Of a DNA stretch of 64,000 nucleotides, positions 17,736 to 26,900 are shown in pieces. A program made the position numbers and the translations under genes. The notes under the pieces are model-generated. The model was given only the letters and a program-made list of their open reading frames with translations. It was not told where the DNA came from and searched no databases. Source of the stretch: DASUDX01 sp036275365 (GTDB lineage Bacteria; Pseudomonadota; Gammaproteobacteria; Nevskiales; Nevskiaceae); NCBI GenBank assembly GCA_036275365.1, contig DASUDX010000063.1:62001-126000 (forward strand). The letters are read 5' to 3'. Within the stretch, counting starts at the first letter, position 1. Each line of letters starts with the position of its first letter.

Positions 17736-18695
17736 ATGGACCCGACCCGGACGACCTCGGCGACCCGGCGCCAGCTTCTGCAGCTGGCCCTGGCCACACC
17801 GGCGCTGGCCGCCTGCGGGCGCTCGACCGCTCCGCCGGGCGGGGAGGCGGCCGGCGCCACGGCCCTGCCCCGCCATCTGCCGGCGCCGCTGCGGGCCACC
17901 CTCGAAGCGGTGGTGGAGCGGCTGATTCCCGGCGACAGCGATCCCGGTGCGGCCGCGGCGCAGGCGGCACGGGCCATCGATGCCCTGCTCGGCGCCTTCA
18001 GCGTGGAGCCGCCGTTTCTGTTTGCCGGGGCGCCGTTCTCCGATCGCGCCGGCGCCGCGCGCAATGACTTCGCGCGCTTCCTGACGCCAGACCCCTACGA
18101 GCAGCTCGGCTGGCGTCTGCGCATCGAAGGCTCGCAGGGGCGTCCCGAGCGCGAGTTCAACGGGCCGGTCACCGGCCTGCAGACGATCTACCGCGAAGGG
18201 CTGGAGCGGCTGGAGGCGCGCGCCGCCGCCGAGTACGGCCAGTCCTACCCGGCGCTGCCGGCGCCGGTACAGGACCAGCTGCTCAACGATGGCGCAGATG
18301 CGGCGATCGCCGCCCTGCTCGATGTCGCCTTTCCCGCCACGCTGGAGGCCTACTACGGGCCGCCCGAGTACGGCGGCAACGCCGCCCTGGTCGGCTGGGA
18401 TTTCACCGCCTATCCCGGCGATGTGCAGCCCCGCGGCTGGAGCGATGAGCAGGTGGTGAATGCCGACAACCCCGGGCCGTTCGACGCCCTGCTGCCACCG
18501 TCCTATCACGACCCGGCGCGGCGCTCGGCAGCCCCCCATCGCCCGCTGACCGGCCGCCATGCGGGCGGCATGCCCCTGCCGCCGGCATCGCCGCCGGCGC
18601 AGGCGCCGTCGATGGAGCTGCTCGCCGGTGTGATCGCAGCGGCCGGCGGCTCGCTGCGCGCGCTGCGCCGCCTGCTCGGGTCCGACCATGCCTGA
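17736..18695 (+). CDS. Gluconate 2-dehydrogenase subunit 3 family protein
   Basis: This 319-residue protein starts with a Tat signal ('SATRRQLLQLALATPALAAC') whose end also forms a lipobox-like LAAC. The mature part has the subunit-3 pattern 'LRATLEAVVERLIPGDSDPG', then 'FAGAPFSDRAG', 'GWRLRIEGSQGRPEREFNGP', 'TYREGLERLEARA', and a late 'FPATLEAYYGPPEYGGNAAL' with 'VGWDFTAYPGDVQPRGW'. In FAD-dependent sugar and gluconate dehydrogenases this subunit carries the Tat signal and escorts the catalytic GMC subunit across the membrane. The next gene encodes exactly such a GMC protein without a signal and overlaps by eight bases. The ATG at 17736 follows a strong GGGGAGGAG site. Confidence 0.88.
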   Translation: MDPTRTTSATRRQLLQLALATPALAACGRSTAPPGGEAAGATALPRHLPAPLRATLEAVVERLIPGDSDPGAAAAQAARAIDALLGAFSVEPPFLFAGAPFSDRAGAARNDFARFLTPDPYEQLGWRLRIEGSQGRPEREFNGPVTGLQTIYREGLERLEARAAAEYGQSYPALPAPVQDQLLNDGADAAIAALLDVAFPATLEAYYGPPEYGGNAALVGWDFTAYPGDVQPRGWSDEQVVNADNPGPFDALLPPSYHDPARRSAAPHRPLTGRHAGGMPLPPASPPAQAPSMELLAGVIAAAGGSLRALRRLLGSDHA

Positions 18696-20394
18696 GGCGA
18701 TCATCATCGGCTCCGGTCCGGCCGGCAGCATCAGCGCCTGGGAGCTGGCGCGCGCCGGCTGGACGGTCACCGTGCTCGAGCGCGGCCGCAATCTGCGGCC
18801 CGGCTTCGGCGAACGGCCCTCGGCCGAGCTCGGCACGCTCTATTCGAGTGACGAGCTCAAGGGCGCGCGGCAGTTCGGCTTTCCGCATCCGCTGCTGGAG
18901 CCGATCACCGGCCGCACCCGGGCCGAGGCCGAGGCCGGCACCGCGCGCAGCGTCCAGGGCCTGCACATCCAGCTCGGCAGCGCGGTCGGCGGCACCGCCC
19001 TGCACTACAACGCCAAGTTCCCGCGCTTCTGGCAGCAGGACTTCCACACCCTCTCCGCGCTGGGGCCGCAGGCCGGCGCCCAGGTCGCCGACTGGCCGAT
19101 CGGCTATGCCGACCTCGCGCCGTTCTACGACGAGGTCGAGCAGCACATCGGCGTGCAGGGCGACATCACCCGCCTGCCGGCGCGCACCGCCGAGCAGACG
19201 CCGGGGCGCCGCCAGTACCCGATGCCGCCCAATCCCACCGGCTATGCCGCGCGCCTGCTGGCGGCCGGGGCCGAACGGGTCGGCTACACGCCCTATCCCT
19301 ATCCGGCGGCGGTCAACTCCACCGGGTTCGACGGCCGCCCGGCCTGCAATTCCTGCGGGCTGTGCTCGGGCTTCGGCTGCCCGATCAATGCCCGTGGCGA
19401 TGCCCTGGTGAGCTATCTCAACCCGGCGGTGATCAGCGGCCGGGTACGGGTGATCGAACGCGCGCTGGTGACCCGCATCGAGACCCGCGCCGACGGCGGC
19501 CGGGCCACCGGCGTGCGCTACCTCGATGCCGAGGGGCGCGAGCAGCGGCTCGCGGTGGAGAAGATCCTGCTCGCCGCCAGCCCGATCTCCACCGCCCGCC
19601 TGCTGCTGCTCTCGGCCTCGGCAGCCCATCCGCGCGGTCTGGGCAACCGCTCGGACCAGGTCGGTCGCAATCTGATGTTCCATTACTTCACCCTGGGCGG
19701 CGCCTTTTTCGAGCGCGATGTGCAGTCGCTGCGCGCGCAGAGCACCACGGTGGAAGTCGACGATCTGGTCGGTCCGTTCAGCGGCCCGGCGATCCAGGCC
19801 CTGGGCGTGCCCTGGATCAAGGGCGGGCTGGTGCAGGTGGGCAGCGGCCTGCCGATCCTGGCCGAGGCCTTCTTCTACGCCGGGCTCGGCATTCCCCACG
19901 GCAGTGCCCACAAGCAGGCGATGCGCGCCTCGCTGGCGCGCCGGCGCATCGCCGGCATCCAGTTCGTCGGCGAGGATCTCCCGCAGGCCGGCAACCGGGT
20001 CGATCTGGACCCGGAGCGCCGCGACTGGCGCGGCCTGCCGGTGGCCCGGGTCACCTGGAGCCCGCATGCCCATGAGCGCGCCGCGGCGCAGTACACCGCA
20101 CCGCTGCTGGAGGCCTGGCTGCTGGCCACCCCGGGCGCGGTGGGGGCGGTGGTCACGCCCGGTCCGCTGCTCGGCGACGCGCCGCAGAACACCGCCCACC
20201 ATGCCGGCACCGCGCGGATGGGCGAGGACCCGCAGACCAGCGTCTGCGACGCCCTCGGCCGCCTCCACGACTGCCCCAATGTCCATGTGGTGGATGCCTC
20301 GAGCTTCCCCACCTTCCCCGGCTTCAATCCCACCCTCACCATCCTCGCCAACGCGCAGCGCATCGCCCGCGCCATCGCCCAGCAGGGAGCCTGA
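18688..20394 (+). CDS. GMC family FAD-dependent oxidoreductase (dehydrogenase large subunit)
   Basis: This 568-residue flavoprotein has the FAD Rossmann motif at its start ('IIIGSGPAGSISAWELARAG') and no signal of its own. It also has 'LGSAVGGTALHYNAKFPRFW' and the C-terminal GMC block 'AHHAGTARMGEDPQTSVCDA' with 'VVDASSFPTFPGFNPTLTIL', carrying the catalytic His and Asn. A cysteine cluster C220-x2-C223-x2-C226-x4-C231 ('ACNSCGLCSGFGCPIN') resembles the iron-sulfur-like site of FAD-glucose/gluconate dehydrogenases. It is probably exported as a folded complex with the preceding Tat subunit. No cytochrome c subunit is encoded nearby. The alcohol or sugar substrate cannot be predicted. Confidence 0.9.
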   Translation: MPEAIIIGSGPAGSISAWELARAGWTVTVLERGRNLRPGFGERPSAELGTLYSSDELKGARQFGFPHPLLEPITGRTRAEAEAGTARSVQGLHIQLGSAVGGTALHYNAKFPRFWQQDFHTLSALGPQAGAQVADWPIGYADLAPFYDEVEQHIGVQGDITRLPARTAEQTPGRRQYPMPPNPTGYAARLLAAGAERVGYTPYPYPAAVNSTGFDGRPACNSCGLCSGFGCPINARGDALVSYLNPAVISGRVRVIERALVTRIETRADGGRATGVRYLDAEGREQRLAVEKILLAASPISTARLLLLSASAAHPRGLGNRSDQVGRNLMFHYFTLGGAFFERDVQSLRAQSTTVEVDDLVGPFSGPAIQALGVPWIKGGLVQVGSGLPILAEAFFYAGLGIPHGSAHKQAMRASLARRRIAGIQFVGEDLPQAGNRVDLDPERRDWRGLPVARVTWSPHAHERAAAQYTAPLLEAWLLATPGAVGAVVTPGPLLGDAPQNTAHHAGTARMGEDPQTSVCDALGRLHDCPNVHVVDASSFPTFPGFNPTLTILANAQRIARAIAQQGA

Positions 20395-20396
20395 CC

Positions 20397-21284
20397 ATGC
20401 GCCTGTTCCTTCTCGCCAGCCTGTTGCTGCTCAGCGCCTGCGGCGGCAGCCGCGCCCCGGCCGGGACCACGCCGATCGTCGAGGACGGCGAGTTCCGGGT
20501 GCTGGTCTACTCGCGCACCGCGGGCTTTCGCCATGCCTCGATCGAACCGGGCATCGCCGCCCTCGGCGAGCTCGGCCGCGCCAATGGCTTCGCGGTGGAC
20601 GCCAGCGAGGACCCGACGGTGTTCAACCCGGAGACGCTGGCCCGCTACGCGGCGGTGATCTGGCTCAACACCACCCTGACCGTGCTCGATACCGAGGCGC
20701 AGCGCGAGGCGCTGCAGCGCTACATCGAGGCCGGCGGTGGCTATGTGGGCATCCACTCGGCTGCCGACACCGAGCACGACTGGCCCTGGTATGGCGAGCT
20801 GGTGGGGGCCTATTTCAAGAGCCATCCGGTGCAGCAGCTGGGGCGCCTGCGGATCGAGGCGGCGGACCATCCGGCGGTCGCCGCCCTGCCCGATCCCTGG
20901 ACCGTCTTCGACGAGTTCTACTCGTTCAAGACCAATCCGCGCGGTCTGGTGCGGGTGCTGATGAACATCGACGAGACCAGTTACGCGCAGGATCCCAACA
21001 CCACCTGCCTGCCGGATTCCCCGACCTTTCCCAACGGCTTTTCCGGGGTGATGGGCGATCACCCGATGAGCTGGTGCCACGACCGCCTCGGCGGCCGCGC
21101 CTGGTACACCGCACTGGGTCACGAGGCCGCGCTCTACCAGCTGCCCGAGTTCCGCGAGCATCTGCTGCAGGGGATTCTCACCGCGACCCGCCGGGTGGCG
21201 GCCGACTGCCAGCCGCGCGAGGCAGCGCTGCCGCCGCCACCACCGGAATCGCCCCAGGCCTGCGCCAGCCTGCTGCCCGGCTGA
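20397..21284 (+). CDS. ThuA-like domain lipoprotein
   Basis: This 295-residue protein starts with a short lipoprotein signal 'MRLFLLASLLLLSACGG' (lipobox LSAC). The mature domain is ThuA-like, a glutamine-amidotransferase-type fold: 'RVLVYSRTAGFRHASIEPGI', 'VIWLNTTLTVLDTEAQREAL', 'YIEAGGGYVGIHSAADTEHD', 'GELVGAYFKSHPVQQ' and the C-terminal 'PMSWCHDRLGGRAWYTALGH'. ThuA-like proteins are linked to trehalose and other sugar metabolism, often beside dehydrogenases. The start at 20397 is two bases after the GMC stop, with GGGAG at good spacing, so it is the third gene of the oxidoreductase operon. Its catalytic role is unproven. Confidence 0.87.
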   Translation: MRLFLLASLLLLSACGGSRAPAGTTPIVEDGEFRVLVYSRTAGFRHASIEPGIAALGELGRANGFAVDASEDPTVFNPETLARYAAVIWLNTTLTVLDTEAQREALQRYIEAGGGYVGIHSAADTEHDWPWYGELVGAYFKSHPVQQLGRLRIEAADHPAVAALPDPWTVFDEFYSFKTNPRGLVRVLMNIDETSYAQDPNTTCLPDSPTFPNGFSGVMGDHPMSWCHDRLGGRAWYTALGHEAALYQLPEFREHLLQGILTATRRVAADCQPREAALPPPPPESPQACASLLPG

Positions 21285-21295
21285 ATCCGCGGCGG

Positions 21296-21314
21296 CCGGC
21301 CTAGCTCAGGCCGG
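21296..21314. terminator. Hairpin at ThuA/EAL convergent junction
   Basis: CCGGCCT (21296-21302) pairs perfectly with AGGCCGG (21308-21314) around a five-base loop. The stop codon of the EAL gene (complement of TCA at 21306-21308) sits in the loop edge. There is no T-run. It is the only structure in the 21-bp gap between two convergent genes. Confidence 0.4.
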
Positions 21315-23333
21315 TACCGCCGTGCCCACCGACGGCAGCCAGGCGCGCATCTCCTCCACCGGCTTGGCCTTGCTGTAGAGCCAGCCCTGGTGGAGATGGC
21401 AGCCCTGCACCATCAGCCACTGCGCCTGGGTCTCGGTTTCCACGCCCTCGGCCACCAGATCGAGCTCGAGCTTGTGGGCGAGCACGATGCTGGCCTCGAT
21501 GATCTTCTCGGCGATCGCGCTGCGGCCGATGCCGCTGACGAAGCTGCGGTCGATCTTGATCCGCCGCACCGGCAGCCGCAGCAGATAGGAGAGCGAGGAA
21601 TAGCCGGTGCCGAAGTCATCCAGGCAGGTCTGCACACCCAGCGTGCTGAGCGCCTCGATGCGCGCGTTGAGCTCCTCGCCGTGGGCGATCACCGCGATCT
21701 CGGTGAGCTCGGCGATCAGGCTCTCGCCCGGGATGCCGCTGCGGGCGATGGTGCCGGCCACCGCCTGGGTGAAGCGCTCGTCCAGACTGCTGGGCGAGAG
21801 ATTGAAGGCGAGCTTGAGCTCGGGCCGCTGCTCGCGCAGGCGGGCGAAGTGCTGCAGCGCCTGGCGCAGCACCGCCTGATCGAGACTGGCGATGCGCCCG
21901 GCCCGCTCGGCGAGCGGCACGAACTCGCTGGGCGGCAGCAGGCCCAGCCGCGGATGCTGCCAGCGCGCCAGCGCCTCCACCGCCACCACCCGGCCGTCAC
22001 GGCGATCCACCGTGGGCTCGAACCAGGCCTCGATCTCGCCATTGGCCAGGGCCTGGGTCAGCTCGGCCAGCCGCTGCAGGATCTGCCGCTGCCGCTCGGC
22101 CATCTGCGGGTGATACACGCGCAGGGCACCGGGCTCGCCCTCGGGCTCGTAGAGCGCGCACTGGGCCGCGCGCAGGCCCTCGTCGGCGCGGCTGCCGGCG
22201 GTCAGCCGCGCCAGCCCCAGGCGCAGTACCACCTCCACCCGCATGCCGTTGTCCAGGGTGTAAAGCCCTTCCAGCCGCGCGCGCAGCACCGCCGGCGGCA
22301 GCTCGGCCTCGTCGAGCAGCAGGCCGAAGCAGAAATCGCCGACGCGGGCCACCGCGTCGACGCCATCGCCGGAATCGAGCAGGCGCAGCCCAAGGCTGCG
22401 GATCAGTGCCTCGGCAGCGGCACTGCCATCGGCCTCGCGCAGCGCCGCCGCCTGGGGCACTTCGATCAGCAGCAGGGTGACCGGAGCCTGGGCCAGCTGC
22501 TGGCGCAGCCGGGCGAGCAGGCCGGACTCGTTGAAAAGACCGGTGCGCGGGTCGTGCTGGGTCTGCCAGCGGGTCTCGTTCTGCTGGTCCACCCAGCCCT
22601 GCAGGGCCTCGCTGATCAGCCGGAACTCGCCCTGGCGGGCCAGCACCGGCGGCGACTCGCCGCGGCTGGCCTGTTCGATCGCCGGGGTCAGGCCGCGCAG
22701 CGGGGCCACCACCCGCCGCAGCAGGAACAGGGCGTAGGCGATCAGCCCGACCAGCCCGAGCAGCACGCCCTGGCGCAGGCCCCGCTCCAGCCGGCCGAGC
22801 TCGCCGCGGGTGCGTTCGAACTGCTGCTGGAAGTCCTGGTCGATGCCGTCGATCTGCTCGCGCAGCAGCGCGCTCAGCCGCAGCACCTGGGTGCGGGCGG
22901 CGAGCCGGGTGGTCTCGGCGGCCTCGCTCTGGCCGGCGCTCAGCTGCCGGTGCAGCTCCTCGAGATCGGACTCGATCCGCTCCAGCTGGGCGCGCAGCGG
23001 CGGGGCCAGCGCCGGGGCCGCGGCGGCCAGCGAATCGAGCACGGCGAGCAGCTCCGCGCGGGTGCGGCCCACCCGCTCGGCCTCGCGGGGCAGCGCCAGC
23101 ATCGCCGCCTGATAGAGGGTGAAGCGATAGCCGAGCTGGTTGAGATGGCGATAGGTCTGCTGCCGCTCCACCAGCTGGTCGACATTGGCGCGACCCTGCA
23201 GCAGGCGCCACTGCAGCACGCCGAGCAGCAGGCCCAGACCGAGGATCAGCAGCGTGGTCAGCAGCAGCACATCACGAGCCACCCCGGGCCGCAGCCAGCG
23301 GTCGGCGAGGCCCGCCGGAGGGCGGAGGGTCAT
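21306..23333 (-). CDS. Membrane EAL-domain phosphodiesterase with degenerate GGDEF
   Basis: This 675-residue inner-membrane protein probably hydrolyses cyclic di-GMP. Two N-terminal helices ('LLLTTLLILGLGLLLGVLQW' and 'GVLLGLVGLIAYALFLLRRV') flank a long helical, coiled-coil-like periplasmic region. A HAMP-like linker ('LRGLTPAIEQASRGE') follows. The GGDEF domain is degenerate: the signature position reads RVGDF. The EAL domain keeps its catalytic set: E453-A-L ('AVEALARWQHP'), 'LKLAFNLSPSSL', 'ELTEIAVI', 'LDDFGTGYSSLSYLLRLPV' and 'LVAEGVETETQAQ'. I chose the ATG at 23333 because the upstream codons belong to another gene's frame. It overlaps no gene and is convergent with the ThuA operon. 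Confidence 0.9.
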   Translation of the reverse strand: MTLRPPAGLADRWLRPGVARDVLLLTTLLILGLGLLLGVLQWRLLQGRANVDQLVERQQTYRHLNQLGYRFTLYQAAMLALPREAERVGRTRAELLAVLDSLAAAAPALAPPLRAQLERIESDLEELHRQLSAGQSEAAETTRLAARTQVLRLSALLREQIDGIDQDFQQQFERTRGELGRLERGLRQGVLLGLVGLIAYALFLLRRVVAPLRGLTPAIEQASRGESPPVLARQGEFRLISEALQGWVDQQNETRWQTQHDPRTGLFNESGLLARLRQQLAQAPVTLLLIEVPQAAALREADGSAAAEALIRSLGLRLLDSGDGVDAVARVGDFCFGLLLDEAELPPAVLRARLEGLYTLDNGMRVEVVLRLGLARLTAGSRADEGLRAAQCALYEPEGEPGALRVYHPQMAERQRQILQRLAELTQALANGEIEAWFEPTVDRRDGRVVAVEALARWQHPRLGLLPPSEFVPLAERAGRIASLDQAVLRQALQHFARLREQRPELKLAFNLSPSSLDERFTQAVAGTIARSGIPGESLIAELTEIAVIAHGEELNARIEALSTLGVQTCLDDFGTGYSSLSYLLRLPVRRIKIDRSFVSGIGRSAIAEKIIEASIVLAHKLELDLVAEGVETETQAQWLMVQGCHLHQGWLYSKAKPVEEMRAWLPSVGTAVPA

Positions 23334-23388
23334 GGGCAGGCGCAGCGGGGGATGCGCTTGAGACAGAAGGTGGACGAATACTAGGCGA

Positions 23389-23913
23389 TCACTGCGCCTC
23401 GGGGGGCAGTCGCGCCCACAGCGCCGGCCGCTGGGTGCGCAGCCAGGCCCGCGCATCGGCGCTGTCGCCGGCGAACCAGGCAGCGGCGCTGCCGAGCAGG
23501 AAGTGATAGCCCCAGGCGTCCATGTCGGCGAAGCAGCGCGCGCGCGAGTAGCCGGCCAGACGGTCGGCCAGCACGCACTGCAGCAGACACACCGCGTTCT
23601 CCTCGGTGTCGCTGCCGCAGGCATCGGTGTGCAGCTGCGCCCGCCGCTCCGGCGGCATCAGCAGCCAGTGGCTGCCCTCGTGCAGGGCCGAGTGCACCGG
23701 CGTATCCGCGCGCAGCCACAGCTGATGGCCGACCAGCCCGGCCTCCGGCTCACCCCAGTAGCTGCCGGGGATCGGCTGGTCGTCTGCAACCCAGGCGGGC
23801 TGCAGCCCGTAGGGGCTGAACAGGGCCTCCAGGGCCTGCGGCGGCAGGGCCGAGACCGGCAGCACCGGCGGGCTGATCTTCCTAGCGGCGGGGTCGGTGA
23901 GGCTGGGTAGCAT
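23389..23913 (-). CDS. Hypothetical protein with HExxH-type motif
   Basis: This 174-residue soluble protein has no signal. A central 'VHSALHEGSHWLLMPPERRA' contains an HExxH zinc-binding pattern, and 'GSDTEENAVCLLQCVLADRL' eight to fifteen residues later offers acidic residues that could be the third ligand. The C-terminus ('FADMDAWGYHFLLGSAAAWF') is aromatic-rich. The HExSHW string resembles the centre of EpmC (EF-P hydroxylase), but the flanks do not, so I call it only a putative metalloprotein. The ATG at 23913 is preferred to a GTG five codons upstream. It is divergent from the acylase gene with about 60 bp between starts. Confidence 0.6.
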   Translation of the reverse strand: MLPSLTDPAARKISPPVLPVSALPPQALEALFSPYGLQPAWVADDQPIPGSYWGEPEAGLVGHQLWLRADTPVHSALHEGSHWLLMPPERRAQLHTDACGSDTEENAVCLLQCVLADRLAGYSRARCFADMDAWGYHFLLGSAAAWFAGDSADARAWLRTQRPALWARLPPEAQ

Positions 23914-23975
23914 GGCGCACGAAAACACGGCAGCAGGGGCAGACAGCGCCCCGGCGCATCAGGAGCGAGGAGCAC

Positions 23976-26900
23976 ATGAAACAGTATAGGCAGCAGGGCC
24001 TGCAGGCCCTGGTGGTGTCGGGTCTGCTGATGCTCGGCGGCTGCGGCAGCAGCTCGGCGCCGGTGACCGGCACGCCCCCGCCGGATGCCGCCGGAGCGAG
24101 CACCTTCCTCAATGCGATGCCGCCGGGTTCCAACGGCAACTCGGCCGGCGGCGTCGGCGTGCCGCAGATGGTGCCGGAGCAGCCGCCGCCCAACTTCGAC
24201 GATGCCCTGCAGCTCTACGGCAACCTCGCCTATGCGCGCAGCCCGCTGCAGGCGCAGACCTGCACCCCGCCGCGCAGCCTGGACGAACACACGCCTGAGT
24301 CCGACCAGCTCTGCAACTACTACAAGAACAGCGGCCTGACTCCGGATGTGGTGGTCTCCGAACAGACCCTGACCGCACCCAACGGCGGCAGCGTGACCAT
24401 CCAGCGCGATGGCTGGGGCACGCCGTTCGTCGACGGTGCCAACCGCGAGGCGGCGATGTACGGGGTGGGCTATGCCAGCGCCGAGGACCGTCTCTGGCTG
24501 CACGATCTGCTGCGCAACATCGGCCGTGGCCGCTTCTCCGAGTACCTCGGGCCGGCCAACGACACCTATGACTTCGACGCCAACCTCGCCGTGGTGGCCG
24601 GCTACAGCGAGGAGGAGATCACCCAGCAGGTCGAGGCCACCCGCGCCAAGTTCGGCGCCCTCGGCGAGCAGGCGATCCGCGACATCGATGCGATGGTGGC
24701 CGGCATCAACGACTACATCGCCTTCCTGCAGACCCCGGCCGGGGCCGAGAAGGTGCCGCCGGAGTACAGCAGCCTGGCCGCCCAGGTGCCCCCGGCAGGC
24801 CTGCCGCGTTTCCCTCCGGCGCCGTGGAATCGCAACGACATCGTCGCCAGCGCCATCCTGATCCAGAGCATCTTCGCCAACGGCGGCGGCGGCGAGCATG
24901 TGGCGATGCAGCTGCTGCAGCGGCTGGATCCGGGCTTCGGCCCGGCCAGCGGCGCGGTGCCGCAGGCCGCCTGCGAGTTCTGGCGCGATGTGCGCCATGC
25001 CGATGATCCGCAAACCCCGCGCACCATCGTCGAGAACTTCGCCACCCAGGCGCCCAACCGTGTCGACGAGACCTGCCCGCAGCCGCTGCCGGCAGGCGCG
25101 GCGATTCTCGATCCGGGCAGTCTGGAAAACCGGGTGGTGTTCCAGGCCACCCCGGTGGTGCCGCTGCCGGCTGCCGCGACCCGCCGCTCCGTCGCCGGGC
25201 TGCGCCTGCCGAGCTTCGAGTCCTACGGCGCGCCGCCCAAGCCGGCCTTCGCGGTGCAGCCGCCGCAGCGGCCGCAGCCGCGCCAGGTACGCGCCCAGCC
25301 CGATGCGGTGGAAGGCGCCCGCCAGGCGCTGGCGGCGGCTGGCTTCCCGCTGCCGCGGACGATGAGCAACTTCGTCGGGGTCACGGCCGACCAGAGCCAG
25401 AGCGGACATCCGATCGTGGTGATGGGCCCCCAGGCCAGCTACTTCCTGCCCCAGCTGCTGTGGGAGGTGGCGGTGGTCAGCCGCGGCGGCACGGCGCTCG
25501 ATTTCGCCGGCCGCGGCGTGGTCTTCGGTGACCTGCCCTACATCAACATCGGCCGCGGCCTCGACTACGCCTGGAGCGCCACCTCCGGTGGCTCCGACCT
25601 GACCGATATCCGGGTCTCCCGCCTGTGCAATCTGGACGGCGGTCCGGCCTCGCGCGAGGACGCCGACGGCGATGGCTTCCCCGATGCCGATGGCTATCTC
25701 TTCGATGCCGGCGATGGCCAGGGCCCGCAGTGCCGGGCGCTGTACCGGCGCGTCGACGAATGGACGGCCAACACCACGGTGGCGAGTCTGGGCCTCGGCT
25801 GCGCCGGCGGACCGGGGCCGGCCTGCCGCGAGGTGGCGGAGACGGTCAACCGCTTCATCCTGCGCACCCACTACGGCCCGGTGTTTGCCACCGGCACCGT
25901 CGGCGGCGAGCCGGTGGTGCTGTCGCGCCAGCGCGCCACCTTCTTCGGCGAGCTCGACACCATCGCCCCGTTCATGGTCGCCTCCACCCCGACCATCGAG
26001 GACGCGCAGAGCTTCATCGAGGTGTTCAACGGCGTCAGCGGCACCTTCAACTGGCTCTATGCCGACCACCGCGACATCGCCTTCATCCACAGCGGGCTCT
26101 ATCCGCTGCGCCATCCGCAGGCCCATCCGGAGCTGCCGGTGTGGGGCGATGGCCGCTTCGAGTGGGCGGCGGACGAGAACCTGCCGGCCGACTTCTTCAG
26201 CCGCTTCGGCGGTGACACGCCCTACCCGGGCCGGGTCGGCATCGCCTTCGAAGGCGATCCGCTGCGCGCGCGCGTGGAGTTCGTCAACTATCTGCCGCGC
26301 AGCCGGCATCCGCAGGTGATCAACCCGCCGCTGGGCCACATCCACAGCTGGAACAACAACCCGGCCGCCGGCTGGTGGGCGGCGGACTTCAATGGCACCT
26401 TCGGCCCCACCCACCGCGCCGACATCCTGCTGGCGCGGCTGGAGGCCTTCCAGGCCAGCGGCCGCAAGCACGATGTGGCGACCCTGGCCGAGATCGCCGC
26501 CGACGCGGCCTTCGTCGATCTGCGCGGGCAGACCCTGCTGCCGCCCCTGCTGCGTCTGCTGGAGAGCGGCAGCCTCAGCGCCGAGCAGCGCGGTGCGCTC
26601 GATCTGCTGGAGCGCTGGCTGGCCGATGGCTCCCGGGCCTGGATTGATGGTGGCGAAGGGCTCGGCGCCTACCGCCGTGATCGCGACCGCGACGGCGTCT
26701 ACGACCATCGCGCCGCGGTGGTGCTGATGGATGCCTGGTATCCGGAGCTGATCCTCGAACTGCTGCCGCAGCTGGTGGCACAGGATGGCTTCGTCGGCAA
26801 CTCGCGCGCCTCGGACCCGCCGCGTGCCCAGGGCAGCGCCTACCAGGAGGGCTGGTTCCAGCATCTCAAGCGGGTGGTGGAGATGGTCAACGGGGAAAGC

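Noticed and set aside
23389..23913. Identification of the HEGSH protein as EpmC.
   Set aside because: Only the HExSHW string agrees; length, flanking sequence and other EpmC motifs do not.
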